Positions 18,593-27,230 are shown, numbered from the stretch's first letter. The stretch is 64,000 nt of DNA from Streptomyces cyaneogriseus subsp. noncyanogenus (GCF_000931445.1 NZ_CP010849.1:5518001-5582000); one strand, 5' to 3'. Made by a program: numbers and translations. The notes: generated by a model not told the origin, from the sequence alone.

Positions 18593-19146
18593 GCGTGCCC
18601 GGACCGGGCAGGGGCGCCGGGAGCCGTCGAGCGGTACAGGACGCACCGGCGCAGCGGGCCCTCGGGGACACCGGGGTCCGCGAAGTCGTCCGCCGGGTCC
18701 CGGGTCATCCCCAGGCGCCGCATGACGGCCTGCGAGCGCAGGTTGCCGCAGGTGGTGACGGCGAGGATCTCCGGCAGGCCCAGCTCGGTGAAGCCGAAGG
18801 CCAGCGCCGCCCGGGCCGCCTCGGTGGCGTAGCCGTGGCCCCAGGCCGGGCGGGCCAGCCGCCAGCCCGCCTCCACGCCGGTGAACGGCTGCCCCTCCTC
18901 CACCGGATCGAGGCCGGTGAAGCCGATGAACTCGCCGGTCCGCCGCACCTCGACCGCCCAGAAGCCCCACCCCCGCCGGTCCAGCTCGTCCTGGAAACGG
19001 CCGGCGGCGGCGTCGCACCGTGCGCGGTCCGGGACGCCGGGCAGATGCCGGCGCACCTCCGGGTCGGCGTTCAGCGCGGCCCACGGGGCGAGATCGGACT
19101 CCCGCCAGGAGCGCAGGAGCAGGCGGTCGGTACGCAGGTCGGCCAT
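18574..19146 (-). CDS. GNAT acetyltransferase, RimJ/RimL type
   Basis: 190 aa. Opens with the RimJ/L hallmark LRTDRLLLRSWRESDL, has FIGFTGLDP (beta 4) and the acetyl-CoA loop WGHGYATEAARAAL with a normal pyrophosphate-binding arrangement, then LPEILAVTTCGNLRSQAVMRRLGM. Substrate unknown: ribosomal protein, small-molecule amine or antibiotic are all possible. Convergent with pruA and divergent from the next GNAT gene (80 bp). Confidence 0.85.
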   Translation of the reverse strand: MADLRTDRLLLRSWRESDLAPWAALNADPEVRRHLPGVPDRARCDAAAGRFQDELDRRGWGFWAVEVRRTGEFIGFTGLDPVEEGQPFTGVEAGWRLARPAWGHGYATEAARAALAFGFTELGLPEILAVTTCGNLRSQAVMRRLGMTRDPADDFADPGVPEGPLRRCVLYRSTAPGAPARSGHADGPGR

Positions 19147-19226
19147 CGCGTCACGGTAGGCGGCCGGGCCCCGCGGGGCGACCGAATTCCCCCGGCCCCC
19201 GCCCCCGCTCTCGCGATACTGGGGCC

Positions 19227-19763
19227 ATGACCCTGCGCACCGCTCACACCGCCGGCCTCGCCCCCGGCGAACTCGACGCGATCCGCGCCCTGCTGGACGA
19301 CGCCTTCGACGGCGACTTCGGCGACGAGGACTGGGACCACACCCTGGGCGGCGTGCACGCCCTGGTCCACGACGCGCGGGGGCTGGCCGCGCACGGCGCG
19401 GTCGTCATGCGGCGGGTGCGGTACCGGACGCGGTGGCTGCGCACCGGGTACGTCGAGGGCGTCGCCGTACGGCGGGACGTGCGGCGGCAGGGGTTCGGCG
19501 GCGCGGTCATGGGCGCCCTGGAGGAGATCGTCACCCGCGCCTACGACCTCGGCGCGCTCTCCGCGAGCGAGGACGGCGCCGCCCTCTACGCCGCCCGCGG
19601 CTGGCGGGCGTGGCAGGGGCCGGTCCTCGCGCTCGGCCCGGAGGGCGTGGTCCGGCTGCCCGAGGAGGAGGGCGGCACCTACGTGCGGAGCGGCGGCGGC
19701 GCCACGGACCTGGACCTCGCGGGCGAACTCGTCTTCGACTGGCGGGACGGGGACGTCCTCTGA
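19227..19763 (+). CDS. GNAT acetyltransferase resembling aminoglycoside 2'-N-acetyltransferase
   Basis: 178 aa. Block by block it recalls AAC(2')-I enzymes of mycobacteria and Providencia: DEDWDHTLGGVHALV near residue 35, GYVEGVAVRRDVRRQGFG (acetyl-CoA loop), YDLGALSASEDGAALYAARGW, WQGP, and the C-terminal DWRDGDVL. The length is also right. GATACT lies at -12 to -7 of the ATG, predicting a leaderless message. Family assignment is from remembered AAC(2') sequences, not a search; the natural substrate need not be an aminoglycoside. Confidence 0.75.
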   Translation: MTLRTAHTAGLAPGELDAIRALLDDAFDGDFGDEDWDHTLGGVHALVHDARGLAAHGAVVMRRVRYRTRWLRTGYVEGVAVRRDVRRQGFGGAVMGALEEIVTRAYDLGALSASEDGAALYAARGWRAWQGPVLALGPEGVVRLPEEEGGTYVRSGGGATDLDLAGELVFDWRDGDVL

Positions 19764-20067
19764 GCCCGGTCCGCACCGGCGTCGGGAGACCTCCCTGAGC
19801 CCGGTCCCGCACCGGTGACGGGGCGGCCCGGACCGGTGTGAGCCATCGCACCGTCTCAGATAGTAGGAAGTCCGAGTAATTGTGGAGACAGACGCTCCAC
19901 GCTCCCTTAGTTTTGTAGGAGCCGAACGTCTCGCTCGACCCAGCGAATGGCGGTCGTGAGCCGGGCCCCGTGCAGGCAACCCCTGTGGCACCGCCGCTCC
20001 CCGCCCCTTCCGGCGTCTCGAAACCCGTCTTCCATGCCGCCCCGCGTGCCGAAGGAGTCGATTCCCC
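19764..20067 (+). other. Intergenic region upstream of 43-aa ORF
   Basis: No gene seen. The middle is unusually AT-rich for this genome. It holds two similar blocks, GTAGGAAGTCCGA (about 19864-19876) and GTAGGAGCCGAA (about 19915-19926), probably promoter/regulatory sequence for the small ORF. A GAAGGAG Shine-Dalgarno ends the region. Confidence 0.4.
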
Positions 20068-20199
20068 ATGTCCGAGACGACCGTCCGCCGCCGAGTCCGT
20101 CACGCCTCCCGCACGAGCGAGTCCGACCGCAAGAACGCCGCCGCCGCGCTGCAGCGCGCCCTCGACCGCCGCGACAACGGCGGCGAGACCGGCCACTGA
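20068..20199 (+). CDS. Small basic protein, 43 aa, unknown function
   Basis: MSETTVRRRVRH... continuing to DRRDNGGETGH. GAAGGAG lies 11 nt before the ATG. The peptide is Arg/Lys-rich with a predicted amphipathic helix (KNAAAALQRALDRRD). No family recognised. It lies 74 nt before leuB; whether it is expressed on its own is unknown. Codon third positions are G/C as in real genes. Confidence 0.6.
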   Translation: MSETTVRRRVRHASRTSESDRKNAAAALQRALDRRDNGGETGH

Positions 20200-20273
20200 T
20201 CCGCCACCGGCACACGGTGTCCGAATGCCGGACGCCGCGTGTCATCACCTGGGACGAGGAGTAGGGTGCCGCC

Positions 20274-21317
20274 ATGTCTCGCAGCCTCAATCTCGCAGTG
20301 ATCCCCGGTGACGGCATCGGCCAGGAGGTCGTGGCCGAAGGCCTGAAGGTCCTCTCCGCCGTCCTTCCGCAGGATGTGAAGCTGGAGACCACGGAGTACG
20401 ACTTCGGCGCCAAGCGCTACCACGCCACCGGTGAGACCCTCACCGACGCCGACCTCGAGGCGCTCCAGCGGCACGACGCCATCCTGCTCGGCGCGATCGG
20501 CGACCCCTCGGTCCCGTCCGGCGTCCTGGAGCGCGGCTTCCTGCTCAAGCTCCGCTTCGCCTTCGACCACCACGTCAACCTGCGGCCGTCCAAGCTCCTG
20601 CCGGGCGTGGCCACGCCGCTCGCCGGTCAGCCGGAGATCGACTTCGTCGTCGTCCGCGAGGGCACCGAAGGCCCGTACACCGGCAACGGCGGCACCATCC
20701 GCAAGGGCACTCCCCACGAGGTCGCCACCGAGGTCTCCGTCAACACGGCCTACGGTGTCGAGCGCGTGGTCCGCGACGCCTTCGCCCGCGCCCAGGCCCG
20801 CCCCCGCAAGAAGCTCACCCTGGTCCACAAGAACAACGTGCTGACCTTCGCGGGCCACCTGTGGACCGACATCTTCAACAAGGTGGCCGAGGAGTACCCC
20901 GAGGTCACCACCGAGTACATCCACGTCGACGCGGCGACGATCTTCCTCGTCACCCAGCCCGAGCGGTTCGACGTGATCGTCACCGACAACCTCTTCGGCG
21001 ACATCATCACCGACCTCGCCGCGGCCGTCTCCGGCGGCATCGGCGTCGCCGCGAGCGGCAACATCAACCCCTCCGGCGCGTTCCCCTCCATGTTCGAGCC
21101 GGTCCACGGCTCGGCCCCGGACATCGCCGGCCAGGGCAAGGCCGACCCCACCGCCACGGTCCTGTCCGTCGCCCTGCTGCTGCGCCACCTCGGCTACGAG
21201 GCCGAGGCCACCCGCATCGAGGAGGCGGTCGCCGCCGACCTCGGCGAGCGCGGCGGCCTGCCCGCGCGCAGCACCTCGCAGATCGGCGACGCGCTCGCGG
21301 TACGAGTAGCCGGCTGA
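20274..21317 (+). CDS. leuB: 3-isopropylmalate dehydrogenase
   Basis: 347 aa, the actinobacterial short type. NAD and metal-dependent oxidative decarboxylation of 3-isopropylmalate. Motifs: IPGDGIGQEVVAEGL at the N-terminus, REGTEGPYTG, TLVHKNNVLTF, metal-binding VTDNLFGDIITDLAA, and FEPVHGSAPDIAGQGKADPTA. TAGGGT at 20262-20267 is exactly -12 to -7 of the ATG, so a leaderless message is predicted; an alternative GAGGAG is 12 nt from the ATG. An inverted repeat GTCCG/CGGAC (20219-20233) lies just upstream and could be an operator. Confidence 0.95.
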   Translation: MSRSLNLAVIPGDGIGQEVVAEGLKVLSAVLPQDVKLETTEYDFGAKRYHATGETLTDADLEALQRHDAILLGAIGDPSVPSGVLERGFLLKLRFAFDHHVNLRPSKLLPGVATPLAGQPEIDFVVVREGTEGPYTGNGGTIRKGTPHEVATEVSVNTAYGVERVVRDAFARAQARPRKKLTLVHKNNVLTFAGHLWTDIFNKVAEEYPEVTTEYIHVDAATIFLVTQPERFDVIVTDNLFGDIITDLAAAVSGGIGVAASGNINPSGAFPSMFEPVHGSAPDIAGQGKADPTATVLSVALLLRHLGYEAEATRIEEAVAADLGERGGLPARSTSQIGDALAVRVAG

Positions 21318-21345
21318 CCCGCCGCGCTTCCCGTTACCCCTCTCG

Positions 21346-21382
21346 AAGCCGCCGGGTCCCAAAAGAAGGCGCCCGGCGGCTT
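21346..21382 (+). terminator. leuB terminator
   Basis: 11-bp stem AAGCCGCCGGG / CCCGGCGGCTT with a 15-nt loop and a short T tail, 28 nt after the leuB stop. Confidence 0.7.
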
Positions 21383-21482
21383 TCACCTGTCCCCGCCGGG
21401 TGCGACCATCGACCCCTGGGCCGCAGTCACCCCGTTTCATCCGCGGCAGCCCGCGCGCGATAATCGAACGCGGAGCCGCGAC

Positions 21483-21560
21483 ATGAGGGAATGCTCGGAC
21501 GTCCTACCACTGGCCACTGGCCGTACGGGCGTGAGCGCGGCCCGTCACGACAACCGGTGA
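21483..21560 (+). CDS. Candidate upstream ORF/leader peptide of ilvE (25 aa)
   Basis: ATG with GGAG 7 nt upstream opens a 25-codon frame (MRECSDVLPLATG...) that stops at 21558-21560, 13 nt before the ilvE ATG; its stop overlaps the ilvE Shine-Dalgarno GGTGAAGGA. It contains Val-Leu-Pro-Leu with a CTA codon. A GATAAT -10-like box at 21459-21464 would start transcription about 12 nt upstream. It could couple or regulate ilvE translation; no terminator hairpin was seen between the two. Confidence 0.4.
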   Translation: MRECSDVLPLATGRTGVSAARHDNR

Positions 21561-21573
21561 AGGACATCCATCC

Positions 21574-22662
21574 ATGACGACGCCCACGATCGAGCTCAAG
21601 CCCTCCGCCCACCCGTTGCCCGCCGCAGAGCGCGAGGCGATCCTGGCGAACCCCGGGTTCGGCCGCCACTTCACCGACCACATGGTGACGATCAGGTGGG
21701 CGGAAGGCCGCGGCTGGCACGACGCGCAGCTCGTTCCGTACGGGCCGATCTCCCTCGACCCCTCCACCCACGTCCTGCACTACGGCCAGGAGATCTTCGA
21801 GGGCCTGAAGGCGTACCGCCAGCCCGACGGCTCGGTCGCGCTCTTCCGCCCGGAGGCCAACGCCCGCCGCTTCCGCAACTCCGCCCGCCGCATGGCCATG
21901 GCCGAGCTGCCCGAGGAGCTGTTCATCGCGGCGCTGGACGCGCTGCTCACGCAGGACGCCGACTGGGTCCCGCCGCACGGCGGCGAGGAGTCCCTCTACC
22001 TGCGCCCGTTCATGTTCGCCTCGGAGACCGGGCTCGGTGTGCACCCGGCCAACGAGTACCTCTTCATGCTGATCGCCTCGCCCTCCGGCGCCTACTTCGC
22101 CGGCGGCGTCAAGCCGGTCACCATCTGGGTCTCCGAGGACCACGTCCGCGCCGTGCCGGGCGGCACCGGCGACGCCAAGACCGGCGGCAACTACGCGGCC
22201 TCCCTGCTGCCCCAGGCCGAGGCCGCGGCGCACGGCTGCGACCAGGTCGTCTACCTCGACGCGGTCACCCGCACCAAGGTCGAGGAGAGCGGCAGCATGA
22301 ACATCGCCTTCGTCTACGGCGACCGCATCGTCACCCCGGAGCTGACCGGCTCCATCCTGGAGGGCATCACCCGCGACTCCCTCCTCCAGGTCGCCCGGGA
22401 CCTCGGCTACACCGCCGAGGAAGGCGTCGTCACCCTCCAGCAGTGGCGCGAGGACGCCGCCTCCGGCGCCCTGACCGAGGTCTTCGCCTGCGGTACCGCC
22501 GCGGTGGTCACGCCCATCGGCCACGTCAAGACCAAGAGCGACGGCTGGTCCCACGGCGACGGCACGCCCGGCCCGGTCACCCTGCGCCTGCGCGAGGCGC
22601 TGCTCGGCCTCCAGCGCGGTGTCACCGAGGACAAGCACGGCTGGATGCACAAGCTGGGCTGA
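21574..22662 (+). CDS. ilvE: Branched-chain amino acid aminotransferase
   Basis: 362 aa class IV PLP aminotransferase; last step of Ile, Val and Leu synthesis and first step of their breakdown. PLP Lys202 in GDAKTGGNYAASLLPQ; VEESGSMNIAFVYGD and TPELTGSILEGITRDSLL are typical of the large BCAT subgroup. ATG behind GGTGAAGGA. Downstream lies a very strong terminator. Confidence 0.96.
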   Translation: MTTPTIELKPSAHPLPAAEREAILANPGFGRHFTDHMVTIRWAEGRGWHDAQLVPYGPISLDPSTHVLHYGQEIFEGLKAYRQPDGSVALFRPEANARRFRNSARRMAMAELPEELFIAALDALLTQDADWVPPHGGEESLYLRPFMFASETGLGVHPANEYLFMLIASPSGAYFAGGVKPVTIWVSEDHVRAVPGGTGDAKTGGNYAASLLPQAEAAAHGCDQVVYLDAVTRTKVEESGSMNIAFVYGDRIVTPELTGSILEGITRDSLLQVARDLGYTAEEGVVTLQQWREDAASGALTEVFACGTAAVVTPIGHVKTKSDGWSHGDGTPGPVTLRLREALLGLQRGVTEDKHGWMHKLG

Positions 22663-22680
22663 CCCGCACCCCCAGGCCGC

Positions 22681-22723
22681 CGACGGGGCCGCCGCGGACT
22701 TCGCGTCCGCGGCGGCCCCGTCG
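22681..22723 (+). terminator. ilvE terminator
   Basis: Perfect 19-bp inverted repeat with TTCGC loop followed by GCGTTTT, 18 nt after the ilvE stop. Confidence 0.85.
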
Positions 22724-22772
22724 CGTTTTCCGTACCGGCCCGTGGCGGGCGTCCCTCCCTTCGTTTTGAGCG

Positions 22773-22851
22773 ACATTCAATGTGATGTCAGCCCGACTGT
22801 TGCTTCCGTACCCGTCAGGCGCGAAATCAGGTTTAGAGTGTTGCTCTAAAG
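22773..22851. promoter_or_regulatory. Two palindromes upstream of urease operon
   Basis: ACATTCAATGT (22773-22783, perfect) and TTTAGAG-TGTTG-CTCTAAA (22833-22851, perfect 7-bp arms) lie 94 and 26 nt before the urease start. The second has the size and shape of a TetR operator and would overlap the transcription start or Shine-Dalgarno. Likely targets of the TetR gene at the end of this cluster or of a nitrogen regulator; inferred. Confidence 0.5.
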
Positions 22852-22876
22852 TGGGAGGTAAGGAGGTGCCCGCGTC

Positions 22877-23581
22877 ATGAGACTGACCCCCACGGAACGC
22901 GACCGGCTGCTGCTGTTCGGTGCCGCCGAACTGGCCCGCGCCCGCCGGGCCCGCGGCCTGAGGCTGAACGTGCCCGAGGCGACGGCGCTCATCGCGGACA
23001 CCGTCTGCGAGGCGGCCCGGGACGGCGCCCGGCTCGCGGAGGCCGTCGAGCGCGCCCGGTCGGTGCTCGGCCCGGACGACGTCCTGCCCGGTGTGGCGGA
23101 CGTGGTCACCGAGGTGCACGTCGAGGCCGTCTTCGACGACGGTTCCCGGCTGGCGATCGTCTCGGACCCGATCGGCGGCGGCCTCGGGGAGCGGGCGCCG
23201 GGCGCGCTGCTGCCGGGCCCGCTGCACGCCGACCCGGAGCCGGCCGTACGGCTGACGGTCACCAACACGGCCGCCGTGCCGGTGTCGGTCACCTCGCACT
23301 TCCACTTCTTCGAGGCCAACCCCCGCCTGGACTTCCCGCGGGAGCGCGCCTACGGCATGCGGCTGGCCGTACCGGCCGGCTCCTCCGTGCGCTTCGGGCC
23401 GGGCGAGAGCCACGAGGTGGGCCTGGTGCCGATCGGCGGAGAGCGGATCGCCATCGGGTTCGCCGGGCTGGTCGACGGACCGCTGGACGCGCCGGGGGCC
23501 AAGGAGGAGGCCCTGCGCCGGGCCGCCGCCTGCGGATATCTCGGAGTCACCCACGTCACGCCGGAAGGGGGCGAGCGATGA
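22877..23581 (+). CDS. ureAB: Urease gamma-beta fusion subunit
   Basis: 234 aa. Residues 1-100 are UreA-like (MRLTPTERDRLLLFGAAELARARRARG; DVLPGVADVVTEVHVEAVFDDG); residues 130-225 are UreB-like (VTNTAAVPVSVTSHFHFFEANPRLDFPRERAYGMRL is the hallmark, positions about 136-171). Gamma-beta fusions occur in some actinobacteria and Helicobacter. ATG with AAGGAGG; stop overlaps the ureC start (ATGA). No ureD/E/F/G accessory genes are in the cluster, so nickel insertion would need genes elsewhere. Confidence 0.9.
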   Translation: MRLTPTERDRLLLFGAAELARARRARGLRLNVPEATALIADTVCEAARDGARLAEAVERARSVLGPDDVLPGVADVVTEVHVEAVFDDGSRLAIVSDPIGGGLGERAPGALLPGPLHADPEPAVRLTVTNTAAVPVSVTSHFHFFEANPRLDFPRERAYGMRLAVPAGSSVRFGPGESHEVGLVPIGGERIAIGFAGLVDGPLDAPGAKEEALRRAAACGYLGVTHVTPEGGER

Positions 23582-25302
23582 GCCGCTCGAAGGGACGGGA
23601 GATCAGCGAGTCGATCCACATCGACCCGCACGCCTACGCGGCCACCCACGGCCCCCGGGCCGGCGACCGGGTCCGCCTCGGCGACAGCGGGCTGACCATC
23701 CGCGTGGAGTCCGACGCGCAGCGGTACGGCGACGAGTTCCTCGCCGGTTTCGGCAAGACCGCCCGGGACGGACTGCACCTGAAGGCCGCCGCCGTCCGCG
23801 AGACCTGCGACGTGGTGATCAGCAACGTCGTGGTGATCGACGCCGTGCAGGGCATCCGCAAGGTCTCCATCGGCATCCGCGAGGGCCGGATCTGCGCGAT
23901 CGGCCGGGCCGGCAACCCCGACACCCTCGACGGCGTCGACGTCGTCGTCGGCACGGGCACCTCCATCGTGTCCGGCGAGGGCCTCATCGCCACCGCGGGA
24001 GCCGTCGACACCCATGTCCACCTGCTGTCGCCGCGCATCATGGAAGCCTCGCTCGCCTCCGGTGTGACCACCATCATCGGCCAGGAGTTCGGGCCGGTGT
24101 GGGGCGTCGGCGTCAACTCGCCCTGGGCGCTGAGGCACGCCTTCAACGCCTTCGACGCCTGGCCCGTCAACATCGGCTTCCTGGGGCGGGGTTCGTCCTC
24201 CGGCTCCGCGCCCCTCATCGAGGCCCTCGCCGAGGGCGGTGCCTGCGGCTTCAAGGTCCACGAGGACATGGGCGCCCACACCCGGGCCCTGGACACCGCC
24301 CTGCGGGTCGCCGAGGAACACGACGTCCAGGTCGCCCTGCACAGCGACGGCCTGAACGAGTGCCTGTCGGTCGAGGACACCCTGCGGGTCCTGGAAGGCC
24401 GCACCATCCACGCCTTCCACATCGAGGGCTGCGGCGGCGGACACGTCCCCAACGTGCTGAAGATGGCGGGCGTCCCCAACGTCATCGGCTCCTCGACCAA
24501 CCCCACCCTGCCGTTCGGCCGGGACGCCGTCGCCGAGCACTACGGCATGATCGTCTCCGTCCACGACCTGAAGACCGACCTGCCGGGCGACGCGGCCATG
24601 GCCCGCGACCGCATCCGCGCGGGGACGATGGGCGCCGAGGACGTACTGCACGACCTGGGCGCGATCGGCATCACCTCCTCCGACGCGCAGGGCATGGGCC
24701 GGGCCGGCGAGACGGTCCGCCGCACCTTCGCCATGGCCGGGAAGATGAAGGCCGAGCTGGGCCCGGTGCACGGTGACGGCCCGGACGACGACAACGCCCG
24801 CGTCCTGCGCTACATCGCCAAGCTGACCATCAACCCCGCCATCGCCCACGGCCTGTCCCACGAGGTCGGCTCGATCGAGGTCGGCAAGCTCGCCGACATC
24901 GTGCTGTGGCGCCCGGAGTACTTCGGCGCCAAGCCGCAGCTCGTGCTGAAGTCCGGCTTCCCGGCCTACGGCGTGACCGGCGACCCCAACGCGGCCACCG
25001 ACACCTGCGAACCCCTCGTACTCGGCCCGCAGTTCGGCGCGCACGGTGCCACGCCCGCCGACATATCCGTCGCCTTCGTCGCCCGGGCCGCCCTCGACCA
25101 GGGCGGCGACGGGATGCCGACCCGCCGCCGCCGGGTCGCCGTACACGGCACCCGCGGCATCGGCCCGGCCGACCTGCTGCTGAACACCCGTACCGGAGCG
25201 GTCGAGGTCGACCAGCGCACCGGCCTGGTCACCCTCGACGGCGACCCGGTCCGCTCCGACCCGGCCGACTCGGTCTCCCTCAACCGCCTGTACTTCCTCT
25301 GA
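23578..25302 (+). CDS. ureC: Urease alpha subunit, divergent
   Basis: 574 aa amidohydrolase. Metal ligands are all present: H146 and H148, K226 (GFKVHED, carbamylated lysine), H255 (ALHSD), H281 (FHIEGCGGGH), D369 (TSSDAQGMGR), and the catalytic His H329. Differences from classical UreC: the flap cysteine is Val328 (VSVHDL against VCHHL) and the GTHATTCTPGPW segment is shortened to VNSPW (about residues 178-182). So it looks metal-binding but divergent; it may be a low-activity urease or act on another amide. Followed 67 nt later by agmatine deiminase. Confidence 0.85.
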   Translation: MSRSKGREISESIHIDPHAYAATHGPRAGDRVRLGDSGLTIRVESDAQRYGDEFLAGFGKTARDGLHLKAAAVRETCDVVISNVVVIDAVQGIRKVSIGIREGRICAIGRAGNPDTLDGVDVVVGTGTSIVSGEGLIATAGAVDTHVHLLSPRIMEASLASGVTTIIGQEFGPVWGVGVNSPWALRHAFNAFDAWPVNIGFLGRGSSSGSAPLIEALAEGGACGFKVHEDMGAHTRALDTALRVAEEHDVQVALHSDGLNECLSVEDTLRVLEGRTIHAFHIEGCGGGHVPNVLKMAGVPNVIGSSTNPTLPFGRDAVAEHYGMIVSVHDLKTDLPGDAAMARDRIRAGTMGAEDVLHDLGAIGITSSDAQGMGRAGETVRRTFAMAGKMKAELGPVHGDGPDDDNARVLRYIAKLTINPAIAHGLSHEVGSIEVGKLADIVLWRPEYFGAKPQLVLKSGFPAYGVTGDPNAATDTCEPLVLGPQFGAHGATPADISVAFVARAALDQGGDGMPTRRRRVAVHGTRGIGPADLLLNTRTGAVEVDQRTGLVTLDGDPVRSDPADSVSLNRLYFL

Positions 25303-25369
25303 GCGCCCGGCCGCCGCCGCCGAGCGCCCGTCCCGCCCAGCGCCTGTCTTCCGTCAAAGGACCCGCCCC

Positions 25370-26407
25370 ATGACCACCCCCGCCGCCGACGGCTTCCGCA
25401 TGCCCCCCGAGTGGGCCCCGCACGAGCGCACCTGGATGGCCTGGCCCAGCCCCAACCCCACCTTCGACGACCCCGAGGACCTCGCCGCCTCCCGCGCCGC
25501 CTGGGCGTCGGTCGCCCGCGCGATCCGCCGCTTCGAGCCGGTCACCGTGGTGTGCGGCCCCGGCCAGTCGGCCCCGGCCCGCGCCCTGCTCGGCCCGGAC
25601 GTCGACACCGTCGAACACGACCTCGACGACGCCTGGATGCGCGACATCGGCCCCACGTTCGTCACCGACGGCCGGGAACTGGCCGCCGTCGACTGGACGT
25701 TCAACGGCTGGGGCGCCCAGGAGTGGGCCCGCTGGGACCACGACGCGAAGATCGGCGCCCATGTCGCCGGCCTCGCGGGCGCCCGCACCTACGCCTCCCG
25801 CCTGGTCAACGAGGGCGGCGGCTTCCACATCGACGGCGAGGGCACGGTCCTGCTCACCGAGACCGTGCAGCTCGGCCCCGAGCGCAACCCCGGCTGGACC
25901 AGGGAGCAGGTCGAGGCGGAGATCCACGCCCACCTCGGCACCACCAAGGCGATCTGGCTGCCGCGCGGCCTGACCGCCGACTACCCCCCGTACGGCTACG
26001 GCACCCTCGGCCACGTCGACATCGTCGCCGCCTTCGCCCGCCCCGGCGTCGTCGTCGCCCACCACCAGCCGGACCCGGCCCACCCCGACCACGAGGTGAC
26101 CAAGGAGGCCATCGCCCTGCTGAGGTCCGCCACCGACGCCCGGGGCCGCCGCCTGGAGGTCGTCGAGGTCCCGGCCCCCACCGTCCTGGAGGCCGACGGC
26201 CACTGGGCCGACTACTCCTACATCAACCACTACCTCTGCAACGGCGGCGTAGTCCTGTGCGCCTTCGACGACCCGCGCGACGAACTCGCGGCCGGCATCT
26301 TCCGGCGGCTCCACCCCGGGCGGACCGTCACTCTGGTCGACGCGCGTACGATCTTCGCCGGCGGTGGAGGCATCCACTGCATCACCCAGCAGCAGCCGAA
26401 GGTCTAG
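25370..26407 (+). CDS. aguA: Agmatine deiminase
   Basis: 345 aa member of the guanidino-group-modifying (PAD) family; hydrolyses agmatine to N-carbamoylputrescine and ammonia. Opens MPPEWAPHERTWMAWP, has DDAWMRDIGPTFV (substrate Asp), NEGGGFHIDGEGTVL, TLGHVDIVAAF (catalytic His) and the nucleophile Cys337 in GGGIHCITQQQP. Downstream of urease and 9 nt before a TetR gene, suggesting a shared nitrogen-scavenging role. Confidence 0.93.
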   Translation: MTTPAADGFRMPPEWAPHERTWMAWPSPNPTFDDPEDLAASRAAWASVARAIRRFEPVTVVCGPGQSAPARALLGPDVDTVEHDLDDAWMRDIGPTFVTDGRELAAVDWTFNGWGAQEWARWDHDAKIGAHVAGLAGARTYASRLVNEGGGFHIDGEGTVLLTETVQLGPERNPGWTREQVEAEIHAHLGTTKAIWLPRGLTADYPPYGYGTLGHVDIVAAFARPGVVVAHHQPDPAHPDHEVTKEAIALLRSATDARGRRLEVVEVPAPTVLEADGHWADYSYINHYLCNGGVVLCAFDDPRDELAAGIFRRLHPGRTVTLVDARTIFAGGGGIHCITQQQPKV

Positions 26408-26416
26408 GAGCCGCAG

Positions 26417-27025
26417 ATGGCCGGTGCGGCACGGCCGCGCAGGAACGCGCCACCGCGTGAGCAGGTCCTCGCCGCCGCCATGGAGATGATCGCCGAGCGC
26501 GGCCTGGAGAAGCTCACCATGGCGGCGCTGGGCCGCGAGGTCGGCATGAGCAGCGGCCACCTGCTCTACTACTTCCACTCCAAGGACGAACTGCTGTTGC
26601 AGGCCCTGGAGTGGAGCGAGGGCCGCCTCGGCGCCGAGCGCGGCCGGCTCCTGACCCGCCCGGGCACGGCCCGCCGGCGCCTCGACGCCTACGTCGACCT
26701 GTACGTCCCCGACGGCCACCGCGATCCGCACTGGACGCTGTGGCTGGAGGTGTGGAACCGCTCGCAGAACGCCGACGGCGACGCCCGCGACCGCCAGGCC
26801 GCCATCGAGGGCGCCTGGCACCGCGATCTGGTCGCCCTGCTCGCCGAGGGCGTCTCCCGCGGGGAGTTCCGCCCCGTCGACCCCGATCGCTACGCGACCC
26901 GCCTGCGGGCCCTGCTGGACGGCTTCGCCATCCATGTCGCGATCGGGCTGCGGGGGACGGGCCGGGCCGCTGTGCTCGGCCACGTACGGGAGTTCCTGGA
27001 CGAGTCCCTGGGCACGGGCGGCTGA
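26417..27025 (+). CDS. TetR-family regulator of the urease/agmatine cluster
   Basis: 202 aa. HTH at about residues 30-58 (LTMAALGREVGMSSGHLLYYF); the C-terminal domain resembles the BetI-like group (VDLYVPDGHRDPHWTLWLEVWNRS). Start ATG 9 nt after the agmatine deiminase stop, with AGGAGCCGCAG just upstream. Co-transcription suggests that it controls this operon, perhaps through the palindromes before ureAB. Confidence 0.85.
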   Translation: MAGAARPRRNAPPREQVLAAAMEMIAERGLEKLTMAALGREVGMSSGHLLYYFHSKDELLLQALEWSEGRLGAERGRLLTRPGTARRRLDAYVDLYVPDGHRDPHWTLWLEVWNRSQNADGDARDRQAAIEGAWHRDLVALLAEGVSRGEFRPVDPDRYATRLRALLDGFAIHVAIGLRGTGRAAVLGHVREFLDESLGTGG

Positions 27026-27230
27026 CCGCGCCGGGCCGTGCGGGCACATGCACGGCGCGAGAGGGGATGCCGTCCCCGGGCGGCCCCGGCCCCGGCCCCG
27101 GGCTCCGGCTCCGGCGAGGGAACGGCCCCGTCCGGCCGTCACCTGCGGTGACGTGCCCCTCACCCACGGGTGCTGCTCGCATCCTGAGACGACCGGTGAA
27201 CGCGGGGGCCGCTTGTGCCAGACTGCCTCC

